Below, piece by piece: positions 54,267 through 63,800 of a stretch of DNA of 64,000 nucleotides. This DNA comes from Afipia sp. (GTDB lineage: Bacteria > Pseudomonadota > Alphaproteobacteria > Rhizobiales > Xanthobacteraceae). The stretch's first letter is position 1, and every line of letters begins with the position of its first letter. The DNA is taken from positions 62,001 to 126,000 of the forward strand of contig JACQDM010000010.1 of assembly GCA_016201045.1 (NCBI GenBank), in the 5' to 3' direction. Below the pieces are notes generated by a model. That model did not search any database and had not been told where the DNA came from. It saw only the letters and a list, made by a program, of their open reading frames with translations. A program made the translations under genes and the position numbers.

Positions 54267-55055
54267 TCAAACGATCTTGATCGACATGTCTGGCAAGCCG
54301 TCGAGCTTGCATAGGAGAACGTCGCCCTTCACCACCGGACCGACATTCTCTGGCGTGCCGGAATAGATGATATCGCCAGCTTTCAACTCAAACGCTTCGG
54401 ACAGTTTCGAAATCTGTTCGGCGACGCTCCAGATCATCTTTTCGAGATCGGAATTCTGCCGAACCGTTCCGTTCACAGCGAGCGAGATTGCGCCCTTAGT
54501 GAAATGGCCCGTTTTCGACGCAGGCTGAAGCGGGCCGAGCACTGCGGCGTGATCGAAGCTCTTGCCGATTTCCCAAGGCTTCTTGAGTGCCGACATTTCG
54601 TTCTGCAGATCACGGCGGGTCATATCGAGGCCAACCGTGTAGCCGTAAACGCAATCCAGCGCTTTCTCCGTCGGAATATTGGTGCCACCGGATTTGAGGG
54701 CGGCGACCAGCTCGACTTCGTGGTGATAGTTCTTCGTCAGCGACGGATACGAATGTTCGCCGACGGTGCCAATGTCGACCACTTGAATCGCATCCGTCGG
54801 CTTCTGGAAGAAGAACGGTGGTTCGCGATTCGGATCCGATCCCCGTTCGATCGCATGCGCGGCATAATTGCGCCCGATGCAATAGATGCGGCGGACCGGA
54901 AATACCTCGTTCGAACCGGCAATCGGAATCGTTGCCTGCGCAACGGAAAAGATAGCCTTGGGGCCCGGTTGCGCTTCGGCGCTGCTCGCCGTCGCTGCGC
55001 CCGCCAGCGCCGCTGCGCCGGCGCCGAGTACGGTTCTGCGATTGATGCTGTCCAT
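54267..55055 (-). CDS. Tat-exported fumarylacetoacetate hydrolase-family protein
   Basis: This 262-residue protein starts MDSINRRTVLGAGAAALAGA, a twin-arginine leader unusual for this normally cytoplasmic family. The FAH fold is clear: RRIYCIGRNYAAHAIE, PFFFQKPTDAIQ, KNYHHEVELVAAL (metal-binding Glu), VYGYTVGLDMTRRDLQ and DIIYSGTPENVGPV. Family members hydrolyse C-C bonds of acylpyruvates such as fumarylpyruvate. GAGGAAA lies six bases before ATG 55055; a longer in-frame start at 55127 would mask the Tat motif. It is probably periplasmic; the substrate is unknown. Confidence 0.85.
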   Translation of the reverse strand: MDSINRRTVLGAGAAALAGAATASSAEAQPGPKAIFSVAQATIPIAGSNEVFPVRRIYCIGRNYAAHAIERGSDPNREPPFFFQKPTDAIQVVDIGTVGEHSYPSLTKNYHHEVELVAALKSGGTNIPTEKALDCVYGYTVGLDMTRRDLQNEMSALKKPWEIGKSFDHAAVLGPLQPASKTGHFTKGAISLAVNGTVRQNSDLEKMIWSVAEQISKLSEAFELKAGDIIYSGTPENVGPVVKGDVLLCKLDGLPDMSIKIV

Positions 55056-55240
55056 GTGGTTTCCTCTTTGCGCGATTTTGCGCGTTGCTGTTGTCGTCGA
55101 AAAGTGAGCCGCTTCTTGAGGCGGCATGCATGTATTGCTAAGGCCGCGGGGCTTCAGAGCGCAGCGACTGGCATTTTGTATTACGAGGCAGCTCGTTTGG
55201 AAAGCGTTGCTGTAAACCGCGTCGTGTGCAGCGCAACGAA

Positions 55241-55265
55241 AAAGGCCCGCACCGAGCGGGCCTTT
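55241..55265 (-). terminator. rho-independent terminator of the DUF3597 gene
   Basis: AAAGGCCCGC and GCGGGCCTTT form a perfect 10-bp stem with loop ACCGA, 24 bases after the DUF3597 stop, with T-runs in the minus direction. Confidence 0.82.
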
Positions 55266-55289
55266 CGATTGGTTCGGATCGGTACTCTG

Positions 55290-55643
55290 TCAGTGCTTGG
55301 CAATATCAGGCGGCAGTTTTCCGCCGTTCGCCGCCAATTTGTCCATCACTTGCTTATGAAGCCAGATATTCATCTTGGCTGAATCGTTCATATCGCCAGT
55401 GAAGCCGAGTTCCTTAGCGAGTTCCTTGCGCGCGGTTTGGCTGGAATCGATGTCGAGCGCTTTCATCAAGTCCACGATGGAGTGGCGCCAATCGAGCTTT
55501 TCGCCCTTTGCAGCAACCGCCTTGTCGAGGATTGGGGCGACGTCGACGGTCGGCATTCCCGACGAGCCTGCGCCACCCGCCGGCGTCGCCGCATCGGCCT
55601 TAGTGCCGAAAATGGCGCTCATAATCTTTCCAAAGATGCTCAT
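55290..55643 (-). CDS. DUF3597 domain-containing protein
   Basis: This 117-residue protein begins MSIFGKIMSAIFGTKADA and ends with the DUF3597 core VDVAPILDKAVAAKGEKLDWRHSIVDLMKALDIDSSQTARKELAKELGFTGDMNDSAKMNIWLHKQVMDKLAANGGKLP. The family resembles a LysM-like or stress-associated small domain in some annotations but has no proven function. AGGAG lies seven bases before ATG 55643; upstream in-frame codons are not supported. A terminator follows. Confidence 0.85.
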   Translation of the reverse strand: MSIFGKIMSAIFGTKADAATPAGGAGSSGMPTVDVAPILDKAVAAKGEKLDWRHSIVDLMKALDIDSSQTARKELAKELGFTGDMNDSAKMNIWLHKQVMDKLAANGGKLPPDIAKH

Positions 55644-55898
55644 TCTAGTACTCCTGATAACCAGTCGATTTGTAGAGGTCTGGCTCATATTGCCCGGTTT
55701 GCGACGTCGCAGCGTCGACCGTGTTGCCAGTCTAGACGGGACACCTTCCATTGCCAATGCGCGATTGCAACTGAAAATATTGGCGTTAGTCGCGATTGGG
55801 ACAATTTGCCGTTTGTGTCAGAATTAAGCGTGCTAGATTCAAGCACAGTTCGTGGACGCGCCCCCAAATTTTTGCGCGCAATCCAATGAGGCAGTCTC

Positions 55899-56696
55899 AT
55901 GGTTATAAAATCGATAGGGTCGGAATTTCGCCGCTCGCAGCCTGCGGGCACATTTGCCGTCAACAAAATTCAAATCGCGGACCTGTTCGATGCTCTGCGC
56001 GCAGGTTGGGAAGACTTCAAGGCCATTCCCTCCCACGCGGTGATGCTAGCGATCATCTATCCTGTCCTTGGCTTGGTGCTCGCGCGCTTTGTCCACGGGC
56101 TGGCGATATTGCCTTTGTTGTTTCCGCTTGCCGCAGGCTTTGCACTGGTGGGACCTTTCGCCGCGCTTGGTCTATACGAGCTCAGCCGGCGCAGGGAGAT
56201 GGGCGAAGAGCCGAGCGCATCTGACGCATTTCAGGTGTTGAAATCCCCCGCTATCGGATCAATCCTCGCATTGGGTGTTGTGCTGCTCGTGTTGTTCTTG
56301 GTCTGGCTTGCGTCGGCTCAATCGATCTATCGCGCTACTTTCGGCTACACGCCGGCAGCCGATATTCCCGGATTCTTCAATCAGGTCCTCACCAGCGATC
56401 TTGGCCACAAGCTGATACTCGTCGGCTGCGGTGTCGGGTTCGTATTTGCGGTGGTGGCCCTTTGCATCAGCGTCGTCTCCTTCCCGCTTCTGCTTGATCG
56501 CGATGCCAACGTTGCAGATGCCGTGCTCACATCGGTGCGAGCGGTCGCGGACAATCCGGTAACGATGGCGGCTTGGGGGTTGATCGTGACCGCGCTGCTC
56601 GTTGTTGGAACGATCCCCTTCTTTCTGGGCCTGACGGTAGTCATTCCGGTGCTCGGGCACGCAACCTGGCACCTTTATCGAAAGCTGATTGCATAG
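55899..56696 (+). CDS. DUF2189 family membrane protein
   Basis: This 265-residue inner-membrane protein has an N-terminal cytoplasmic part with ADLFDALRAGWEDFKAIPSHAVMLAIIYPVLGLVLA, then about six helices and GPFAALGLYELSRRREMGEEPS, diagnostic for DUF2189. The later part is VVSFPLLLDRDANVADAVLTSVRAVADNPVTMAAWG and it ends HATWHLYRKLIA. Such proteins are often encoded near respiratory genes, but here it stands alone; the function is unknown. Confidence 0.85.
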   Translation: MVIKSIGSEFRRSQPAGTFAVNKIQIADLFDALRAGWEDFKAIPSHAVMLAIIYPVLGLVLARFVHGLAILPLLFPLAAGFALVGPFAALGLYELSRRREMGEEPSASDAFQVLKSPAIGSILALGVVLLVLFLVWLASAQSIYRATFGYTPAADIPGFFNQVLTSDLGHKLILVGCGVGFVFAVVALCISVVSFPLLLDRDANVADAVLTSVRAVADNPVTMAAWGLIVTALLVVGTIPFFLGLTVVIPVLGHATWHLYRKLIA

Positions 56697-56755
56697 GCTG
56701 GGTTGATCTGCAAACGAGCTTTCTCGCGGTCACAAATCTGATATGAACCGCGCAG

Positions 56756-57589
56756 ATGTTCGACGCGGTAGTTTTTGCGGGCGGTGGTAATCGCTGTTAT
56801 TGGCAGGGCGGCTTCTACGAGGCCGTCGCAGATCGGATTGGCCTTTCTCCAAGTCTGGTTGTCGGCGCAAGCGCCGGAGCATTCGCTGCAACCTATTCGT
56901 TGCTCGATGCCGGGCCAGAAACGCGGGCGCGCGTGATCGGTGCATGCGACCCCTCGCTGAAGAATTTCGATTTTGCCGCATGGCGCGCAGGCGGTCCGCT
57001 CTGCCCAGTCGGGCCGATGTACAGAGAACTACTGAAGCAGACTATCGATGATAACACTTTCGCGCGGATGAATGCCCTCACCGATATGAGAATTGCAATC
57101 GCGCGGTTGCCTCGTGGGCTATCGCCGGTTCTTGGGGCGGCTATTGGCATTGGCGCCTACCAGTTTGAGAAGAAGCTTTTCCATCCGGTCCATCCAAAGC
57201 TCGGACGCGCGCTTGGCTTTCGTCCTGAATTCGTGGCTGCCCGCAACTTGGAAAGCGCGCAGCAATATCGCGATGCTTTGATGGCAAGCAGCGGTGTGCC
57301 GCCCTTCATGCCGGTGACATCGATTGGCGGAACCCCGGCTTTCGATGGCGGACTCGTGGATAACGTTCCGGTCGAACCGATCGCATCTATCGAAGCAGCA
57401 GGCGGGAGAACGCTGGTACTGCTGACGCGCCGCTACCGCAATCTGCCGCAGATTCAGGGCCGCACCTACGTACAGCCTTCGGAGAAAATTGCAGTGCGCC
57501 AGTTCGAAATCACGAACCCGCAAGGGATACGCGACGCATTCGAACTCGGTCTTAAGGACGGTTCAAATTTCGCCGCGTCACTCGTTTGA
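56756..57589 (+). CDS. patatin-like phospholipase family protein
   Basis: This 277-residue protein carries the patatin catalytic dyad: Ser in VVGASAGAF (GxSxG, near residue 39) and Asp in FDGGLVDNVP (near residue 200). The oxyanion glycine motif is VFAGGGNRCYW, one residue different from the usual GGG-x-RG. Patatin-like enzymes hydrolyse acyl chains of phospholipids. No signal peptide is visible, so it is cytoplasmic or membrane-associated. Confidence 0.82.
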   Translation: MFDAVVFAGGGNRCYWQGGFYEAVADRIGLSPSLVVGASAGAFAATYSLLDAGPETRARVIGACDPSLKNFDFAAWRAGGPLCPVGPMYRELLKQTIDDNTFARMNALTDMRIAIARLPRGLSPVLGAAIGIGAYQFEKKLFHPVHPKLGRALGFRPEFVAARNLESAQQYRDALMASSGVPPFMPVTSIGGTPAFDGGLVDNVPVEPIASIEAAGGRTLVLLTRRYRNLPQIQGRTYVQPSEKIAVRQFEITNPQGIRDAFELGLKDGSNFAASLV

Positions 57590-57969
57590 TGAGGGACCGA
57601 TTCTAGACTTAGCCATGCATTTTTGTCATAAAAAGTGCACAATTCAGCCCAAAGTTACGCTCGAGGTTCCAGCCGCGCGATTAGAATCATAGCCACAGTT
57701 CGATCAATGAGTGCTCAGTAATCTCCTCTGAAGCTCAGTATATGCTATTGTAGTTACTATCTTATTTGACATATTTCGTTTAGAATCCAGTTAAGTCGAA
57801 GCGCACCTACAGCTTGCTGAATTCTTAATCATTTCTTACGCGAGCTATGTTCAATTCTCTTAGCTGCATCGCAACATTCGCACTGCATCTGCGAAGAATC
57901 ATCCCCTATATTGTGACGAACGGTTCGGTTCTGTGAAGAGCTGAATCGCGAATTCGAAGGAGAATACCA
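57590..57969. other. 380-bp AT-rich leader before the DUF1127 gene
   Basis: The stretch is strikingly AT-rich compared with its neighbours (57660-57850 especially). It holds TTGACA at 57765-57770 without a well-spaced -10, and a small hairpin TTCGCA/TGCGAA (57877-57895) just before the DUF1127 gene. No ORF is supported. It probably carries the promoter and a long 5' leader, or an unannotated small RNA. Confidence 0.4.
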
Positions 57970-58122
57970 ATGCTGCTCTCATTTATCCGCGCGATCCAGG
58001 CGTTCCGGGACTATCAGCGCAACGTCGCCGAGCTGTCGCAGTTGAGCGATCGCGAGCTGGCCGACATCGGGCTCGACCGTTCGGACATCCAGCGCGTCGC
58101 CGCTGGTGCCTACAACGGCTAA
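57970..58122 (+). CDS. DUF1127 small protein
   Basis: This 50-residue protein (MLLSFIRAIQAFRDYQRNVA, then ELSQLSDRELADIGLDRSDIQRVAAGAYNG) has the DUF1127 core L-x-D-R-E-L-x-D-I-G-L-x-R-x-D-I. AAGGAGA lies seven bases before the ATG. In alphaproteobacteria small DUF1127 proteins have been tied to RNA turnover and to phosphate and carbon metabolism and can be very abundant. The long AT-rich leader upstream fits a strongly expressed, regulated gene. Confidence 0.88.
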   Translation: MLLSFIRAIQAFRDYQRNVAELSQLSDRELADIGLDRSDIQRVAAGAYNG

Positions 58123-58295
58123 CCGCCGTCTGACATAAGTGTACGATTGCGCCCGCAGACAGCGGGCGTTGTCGTGTCCGGGGGCAGGAAATCCAGTCCG
58201 GCCGACTGACCGGGCCTCCGCGCTGGTCCGAATTGGAACAGCGCTCGCTCATAGGCCGCGTTGCGCCGCCCCTGCTCTGGCTCTAACTGTGAGCC

Positions 58296-59747
58296 ATGAC
58301 GGATACCCCCTCAAAATCGAACACGCTGCTCCACGCTGAACCGATCCACGTCATCGGCGGCGGTCTCGCTGGATCCGAAGCCGCCTGGCAAATCGCCAGC
58401 GCCGGCATCGATGTCGTGCTTCATGAGATGCGCCCGCATCGCACGACCGACGCGCACAAGACCGACAGCCTCGCAGAACTGGTCTGCTCCAATTCGTTCC
58501 GCTCGGACGACGCCGCCAACAACGCTGTCGGTCTCCTTCACGCCGAACTGCGCAAGCTGAACTCGCTCATCATGAAGAGCGCCGACGCCCATCAGGTGCC
58601 GGCCGGTGGCGCACTCGCGGTGGATCGCGACGGATTCTCGCACGCCGTCAGCGCCGCACTCACCGCGCATCCGCGAATAAAAATCCAGCGCGAGGAAATC
58701 GCGGGCCTGCCGCCCGCCGGCTGGCACAACGTAATCGTCGCGACCGGGCCTCTCACCTCGCCCGCGCTGGCCGACGCGATCCGCGCACTCTCCGGCGAGG
58801 ACTCGCTCGCCTTCTTCGATGCGATTGCGCCCATCGTCCACAAGGATTCCATCGACATGGAAACCGCGTGGTTTCAGTCGCGTTACGACAAGGTCGGTCC
58901 CGGCGGCACCGGCGCGGACTACATCAACTGCCCGATGAATCGCGAGCAATATGACGCCTTCGTCGACGCACTGCTCGCGGGCGAAAAAACCGACTTCAAG
59001 GACTGGGAAACCGACACCCCCTATTTCGATGGCTGTTTGCCGATCGAGGTGATGGCCGAGCGCGGCCGCGAAACGCTGCGTCACGGCCCGATGAAACCTG
59101 TCGGTCTCACCAATCCGCGCGATCCGGACGTGAAGCCTTACGCTATCGTGCAGCTACGCCAGGACAACAAGCTGGGGACGCTCTACAATATCGTCGGCTT
59201 CCAGACCAAATTGAAATACGGCCCGCAGACGGATGTGCTGCGCATGATTCCCGGATTGCAGGACGCGGAGTTCGCGCGGCTCGGCGGACTTCATCGCAAC
59301 ACGTTTCTGAATTCGCCGAAGCTGCTGAATGAAACGCTGCAACTGCGCGCCGACACGCGGCTGCGTTTCGCGGGCCAGATGACCGGCTGCGAAGGCTATG
59401 TCGAATCTGCCGGCATCGGACTGCTCGCGGGTTTGTTCGCCGCATCCGACGCGCGCAACACCGCGCTCACACCTCCGCCCGCAACGACCGCGCTCGGCGC
59501 GCTGCTCAACCACATCACCGGCGGCCATATCGAGACGCTCGATGCCGGGCCGCGCTCGTTTCAGCCGATGAACATCAACTTCGGATTGTTTCCGCCGTTG
59601 TCAGTTGCGCCGAACAAGAAGCCGGACGGCTCGCGGCTGCGCGGGAAGGACAAGACCGTTGCGAAGAAGCAGGCGATGAGCGCGCGCGCATTGAGCGATC
59701 TCGACCGCTGGATCGCCGATCATCTGCAAACCGCTCGCGCGGCTTGA
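58296..59747 (+). CDS. trmFO: methylenetetrahydrofolate-tRNA-(uracil-5-)-methyltransferase
   Basis: This 483-residue FAD enzyme makes ribothymidine at position 54 of tRNAs using methylenetetrahydrofolate. It shows the FAD site [18 protein letters not shown], the family block [28 protein letters not shown], and [41 protein letters not shown] and [21 protein letters not shown]. The C-terminal extension is Lys-rich. It has no close same-strand neighbour. Confidence 0.95.
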   Translation: MTDTPSKSNTLLHAEPIHVIGGGLAGSEAAWQIASAGIDVVLHEMRPHRTTDAHKTDSLAELVCSNSFRSDDAANNAVGLLHAELRKLNSLIMKSADAHQVPAGGALAVDRDGFSHAVSAALTAHPRIKIQREEIAGLPPAGWHNVIVATGPLTSPALADAIRALSGEDSLAFFDAIAPIVHKDSIDMETAWFQSRYDKVGPGGTGADYINCPMNREQYDAFVDALLAGEKTDFKDWETDTPYFDGCLPIEVMAERGRETLRHGPMKPVGLTNPRDPDVKPYAIVQLRQDNKLGTLYNIVGFQTKLKYGPQTDVLRMIPGLQDAEFARLGGLHRNTFLNSPKLLNETLQLRADTRLRFAGQMTGCEGYVESAGIGLLAGLFAASDARNTALTPPPATTALGALLNHITGGHIETLDAGPRSFQPMNINFGLFPPLSVAPNKKPDGSRLRGKDKTVAKKQAMSARALSDLDRWIADHLQTARAA

Positions 59748-59899
59748 GTTTTCGCCTATCCCCGCGTGCAATGGCGAAACGGTGACGGACTTGGAATCGA
59801 AGGGCGAAAACGCGGCGGGATCGCGTCACACAGCCGAAGCGCGATTCAGTTTGAGATTTTCACGCAAGTTAACTTGACAGGCTTGATCTGAATTGAATC

Positions 59900-60760
59900 T
59901 CACCCCTTGAACGGCTTCGATCTCATCGCACGCCACAGCGTCCACAGCACTGCAAGCCGTGACATCAATGGCGGCGTGAAGGGATCGGCGGTCTCAAGTT
60001 GTTCCAGAATTCTTGCCGTCTGCATCAGCGGCAAAAACGCGACGCGCGCCTGAGGTGGAATGGCGGGCAGCATCGCCATCGCCTGATCAATTTGCCGCTG
60101 CGCCTCCTCACGCAAATGCGCGAGTGTCTCCTTTAAACCTTCGCTCGCCTGCCGCACAAAAATTTCTTCTGTCACTACGCCGTGCAATTTCATCAGATCG
60201 CCGGGCAGATAAAGCTGCCGCCGCGCCGCGTGACGCGGCAGCGCCATCATGATCTGCGTGAGCCCCTCGGCGATGCCGGCATGGTCGGCAGCGCGCGACA
60301 CATCTGCGGACTCTGCTCCAAGAATTTTCGTGCGCATCTCATACAGCGTGCCCGCCGTATCGCGGCAATGCGCCTCAAGCGCCGCCATGTCCGGCATCGG
60401 ATCGTCGTAGACATCGAATACATGCGCGTCGATCAGACGCACAAGTGTCTCGCGCGATAGACTGTATCTCTCAATGGCACGGAGCAATTCACTTGCGACC
60501 GGATTGCCTGCCGCATCGCCTGCGGATTTCCCTTCGATCACGTCGCGCCACCATTGCAGCCGCATTTCGCCGGCAATCGCCTGCGTGACGTGATCCCTCA
60601 CCTGCGCGACTTCGGCGTTGAAGGCACCGAGCGCGAGCAGCCCGCGGCGGAATTCGACGGGTGCGAACAAGGCGGCGGCATAGGAGGTGAAATCGCGCGC
60701 GCGGACGAGCTGCGCGCAGAACGACGCCGAATAGGCCGGATCGCTCATCTCACCGCTCAT
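59900..60760 (-). CDS. squalene/phytoene synthase-family protein
   Basis: This 286-residue protein is an isoprenoid-synthase-like all-helical protein: FTSYAAALFAPVEFRRGLLALGAFNAEVAQVRD, MRLQWWRDVIEG, LIDAHVFDVYDDPMPDMAALEAHCRDTAGTL and AGIAEGLTQIMMALPRHAARRQLYLP. The usual Asp-rich metal motifs of true squalene synthases are only partly kept (DVYDD), so it may be a NDUFAF6-like assembly factor rather than an active prenyl synthase. It overlaps the Mth938-like gene by ATGA and follows secD-secF in one operon. Confidence 0.75.
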   Translation of the reverse strand: MSGEMSDPAYSASFCAQLVRARDFTSYAAALFAPVEFRRGLLALGAFNAEVAQVRDHVTQAIAGEMRLQWWRDVIEGKSAGDAAGNPVASELLRAIERYSLSRETLVRLIDAHVFDVYDDPMPDMAALEAHCRDTAGTLYEMRTKILGAESADVSRAADHAGIAEGLTQIMMALPRHAARRQLYLPGDLMKLHGVVTEEIFVRQASEGLKETLAHLREEAQRQIDQAMAMLPAIPPQARVAFLPLMQTARILEQLETADPFTPPLMSRLAVLWTLWRAMRSKPFKG

Positions 60761-61140
60761 GGCACCGCGATCAAGGCTGCCGCGACCTTGCGCCGCTCGC
60801 CGATCATGATGTTGTAGGTGCGCACAGCGGCACCTGTCTGCATCGCGTCGATGCCGATCTGAGCCTTACGAAAGGTCTCGCGCAAATCCGCAGGCGGCAG
60901 CCAGACTTCGGTGCCGGTGCCGATCAGGAGACTGTCGATGCCGGAAGCATTTTCAAGAACCTTCGCCAGCGAATGTCTGTCGATCTCGCTTGGGTCTAAA
61001 ACACGCCACGCCCAGATCGCGTTGGGCAGGCATAGCAGCGAGCCGCGATGCGACATCTCGTCGAAGCGGAAACCGCCGTTGCCGTAGGCTTCGATCTGCG
61101 CGGATCGCGGAAGGTGTAGACCTTCAGGCGTTTCCGCCAT
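60757..61140 (-). CDS. Mth938-like domain protein (DUF498/NDUFAF3-like)
   Basis: This 127-residue protein has the core IEAYGNGGFRFDEMSHRGSLLCLPNAIWAWRV, LLIGTGTEVWLPPADLRETFRKAQIGIDAMQTGAAVRTYNIMIGERRKVAAALIAV, typical of the Mth938/NDUFAF3 family linked to complex I assembly. It lies one base after secF and overlaps the squalene synthase-like gene. The pairing of NDUFAF3-like and NDUFAF6-like proteins hints at a shared role in respiratory complex assembly; this is inference. Confidence 0.82.
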   Translation of the reverse strand: MAETPEGLHLPRSAQIEAYGNGGFRFDEMSHRGSLLCLPNAIWAWRVLDPSEIDRHSLAKVLENASGIDSLLIGTGTEVWLPPADLRETFRKAQIGIDAMQTGAAVRTYNIMIGERRKVAAALIAVP

Positions 61141-61141
61141 T

Positions 61142-62149
61142 TCAGGGCTTCGACGGCTTGTCGTCGTCGGCGCTGCCGCGATTGAGGCCGACGCCGAGGT
61201 AGATCAACAGCGGCGCCGCGATGAAGATCGACGTATAGGTGCCGACCAGCACGACGCCGAACATCATGGTCGCGGTGAAGGAGTGGATCGCCTTGCCGCC
61301 GAATAAAAGCAGCGCGAGCAGCGCCAGCGTCACGGTGACGTGGGTGATGATCGAGCGCGACAGCGTCGAGTTGATCGAGGCGTTGAGCAAATCCGTCATC
61401 GGCATTTTCTTGTAACGCCGCAGCATTTCGCGGATGCGGTCGTAGATGACGACGGTATCGTTGAGCGAATAGCCGAGAATGGTGAGCAGCGCCGCGATGG
61501 ATGTCAGGTCGAAGTCGATCTGCGTCACCGACATGAAGCCGAGCGTCAGCACGATGTCGTGGACGTTGGCGATCATGGCGCCGAGCGCGAATTGCCATTC
61601 AAAGCGGAACCACAAATAAATCAGAATGCCGAAGATCGCGAGCATCAGGCCGACGGTGCCGTAGGCCAAGAGTTCGCTCGACACGCGCGGGCCGACCACT
61701 TCGACGCGGCGATAGTCGACGGTGTCGCCGAGCGCGCCGCGGACCTTCTGCACCGCCGCCTGCTGCGCGGCATCGCCGCCGGGCTGTTCTGCAAGACGGA
61801 TCAGAACTTCATTGGGGCCGCCGAACTGCTGCAACTGCACGTCGCCGAGACCGAGGCCGCCGATCTGCGAGCGCAGCGTCGCGATGTCGGCCGGGCCGGA
61901 CTTGGTCTGGATTTCGAGCAGCGTGCCGCCCTTGAAGTCGATGCCGAAATTCAGGCCGTGGTAAAAATACAGAACGATGGCGAGGATCGACAGCACCGCC
62001 GAGATCGGAAACGAAATCCGGCGGAAGCGCATGAAGTCGAACTTGGTGTCGTCCGGCACGATGCGCAGCGCCGGGATCACGCCGTAGATGCTGAGCACCG
62101 TCAGCACGACGATGAAGATGGCGAGGCCGATGATGATTGTATGGGTCAT
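61142..62149 (-). CDS. secF: protein translocase subunit SecF
   Basis: This 335-residue membrane protein works with SecD and YajC to pull preproteins through SecYEG using the proton gradient. It has six helices, periplasmic domain motif FGIDFKGGTLLEIQT and the late block ILGYSLNDTVVIYDRIREMLRRY followed by SINSTLSRSIITHVTVTLALLAL. The ATG at 62149 is five bases after the secD stop with AAGAA upstream; earlier in-frame codons overlap secD. Confidence 0.95.
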   Translation of the reverse strand: MTHTIIIGLAIFIVVLTVLSIYGVIPALRIVPDDTKFDFMRFRRISFPISAVLSILAIVLYFYHGLNFGIDFKGGTLLEIQTKSGPADIATLRSQIGGLGLGDVQLQQFGGPNEVLIRLAEQPGGDAAQQAAVQKVRGALGDTVDYRRVEVVGPRVSSELLAYGTVGLMLAIFGILIYLWFRFEWQFALGAMIANVHDIVLTLGFMSVTQIDFDLTSIAALLTILGYSLNDTVVIYDRIREMLRRYKKMPMTDLLNASINSTLSRSIITHVTVTLALLALLLFGGKAIHSFTATMMFGVVLVGTYTSIFIAAPLLIYLGVGLNRGSADDDKPSKP

Positions 62150-62154
62150 GTTTC

Positions 62155-63756
62155 TTACATCGGCACGGTTTGCGGCCGCTTCCAGCGCACCCATGTCGCG
62201 ACGATCAGGCGCGTGACGGTGAAGGCTGTGAAGACGGTGGTGAGAATACCGATGCCGAGCGTGACGGCGAAGCCGCGCACCGGGCCGGTACCGATATAGA
62301 ACAGCACGATGGCGGCGATGAAGGTGGTGATGTTGGAATCGAGAATGGTCGCGAGCGCGCGGGAAAAGCCGGCGTCTATTGCCGAGATCGCGTTGCGGCC
62401 GCCACGGACTTCTTCGCGGATACGCTCGTAGATCAGAACGTTGGAGTCGACCGCGATGCCGACGGTGAGCACGATGCCGGCGATGCCGGGCAGCGTCAGC
62501 GTCGCGTTGAGCAGCGACAATACGCCGAAGATCATCGCGACGTTGATGGCGACCGCGACGTTGGCGAAAAAGCCGAACAGCCGATAGGTCAGCAGCATGA
62601 ACACAACGACGAGGACCGAGCCGACATAGGACGCAAGTTCGCCGGCGGCGATGGAATCCTGACCGAGCCCCGGACCGACGGTGCGCTCTTCGATAATGGT
62701 CAGCGGCGCAGGCAGCGCGCCCGCACGCAACAGGATCGCGAGATCGTTGGCGCTCTGCACCGTGAAATTGCCGGAAATCTGGCCCGAGCCGCCGGTGATC
62801 GGCTCGCGGATCACGGGGGCGGAGATCACTTCATTGTCGAGCACGATGGCGAATGGCTGACCGACGTTCTCAAGCGTCGCCTGCGCGAATTTGCGCGCAC
62901 CCGACGTGTTGAAGCGGAAAGAAACAATCGGCTCGCCCGAGCGCTGATCGAAACCCGGCTGCGCGTCGGTGAGATCGCCGCCCGACACCAAGACCTGCTT
63001 CTTCACCACATAAGGCGGCTTGCCTGCTTCCTGACTTTTCAGCAGTTCGGAATCCGGCGGCACGCGGCCCTGCTGCGCCTGATCCGCCGACACGGTGGTA
63101 TCCACCATGCGGAAATCCATCTTCGCGGTCTTGCCGAGAATTTCCTTCAGCCGCGTCGGGTCCTGCAGACCCGGCACCTGCACCAGAATGCGGTCCGCGC
63201 CCTGGCGCTGGATCAAGGGCTCGACGGTGCCGAGATCGTTGACGCGCTTCTCGATGATCTGGATCGATTGCTCGACCGCCTGCCGCACGCGCTCGGTGAT
63301 CGCGGCCGGCGGCAGCGTCAGGCGAATGAGACCGTTGCCTGCGTCACTCACTTCGACGGTGCGCTCGCCGCGCGTACCGGCAAGACCCGTCAGCGGCTGC
63401 GAAAGCTCTTTCAGCTTGGTCAGCGCCGTCGGCGCGTCGGTCGTATTGGTGATGCGCACTTCGACGGCGTCACCCTTGGCGGCGAGACCCGTATACGGAA
63501 TCTTGTTGTCGCGCAGCACGCGGCGCACATCGTCGCGCACCTGATCGAGCTTGTCCTTCTTGACCGAACTGGAATCCACCTCAAGAAGGATGTGCGAGCC
63601 GCCCTGCAGATCGAGGCCGAGCACGACATGGCGCTGCGCCCATTTCGGCCAGCTCTTCACCTGCGCTTCGGGGAAGAAGTTCGGCACCGCGCACAGGCAC
63701 ACGAGGAGCGCGGTCAATATGACCGCCATCGCCTTCCATCGCGTAAAGTAAAGCAT
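62155..63756 (-). CDS. secD: protein translocase subunit SecD
   Basis: This 533-residue partner of SecF begins with a helix (AVILTALLVCLCAVPNFF) and LGLDLQGGSHILLEVD. A large periplasmic domain (about 40-350) includes FRFNTSGARKFAQATLENVGQPFAIVLD. The C-terminal membrane block has GIAGIVLTVGIAVDSNVLIYERIREEVRGG. The length is shorter than E. coli SecD (615) but normal for alphaproteobacteria. It lies 44 bp after yajC in the yajC-secD-secF operon. Confidence 0.96.
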   Translation of the reverse strand: MLYFTRWKAMAVILTALLVCLCAVPNFFPEAQVKSWPKWAQRHVVLGLDLQGGSHILLEVDSSSVKKDKLDQVRDDVRRVLRDNKIPYTGLAAKGDAVEVRITNTTDAPTALTKLKELSQPLTGLAGTRGERTVEVSDAGNGLIRLTLPPAAITERVRQAVEQSIQIIEKRVNDLGTVEPLIQRQGADRILVQVPGLQDPTRLKEILGKTAKMDFRMVDTTVSADQAQQGRVPPDSELLKSQEAGKPPYVVKKQVLVSGGDLTDAQPGFDQRSGEPIVSFRFNTSGARKFAQATLENVGQPFAIVLDNEVISAPVIREPITGGSGQISGNFTVQSANDLAILLRAGALPAPLTIIEERTVGPGLGQDSIAAGELASYVGSVLVVVFMLLTYRLFGFFANVAVAINVAMIFGVLSLLNATLTLPGIAGIVLTVGIAVDSNVLIYERIREEVRGGRNAISAIDAGFSRALATILDSNITTFIAAIVLFYIGTGPVRGFAVTLGIGILTTVFTAFTVTRLIVATWVRWKRPQTVPM

Positions 63757-63800
63757 CGAGCTGTTCCGTCAGGTATTTACGTTCGGCGAACTTGAAGAAG

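Noticed and set aside
62137-63795. 552-codon open frame opposite secD
   Set aside because: Same antisense artefact; secD on the other strand has all family motifs.
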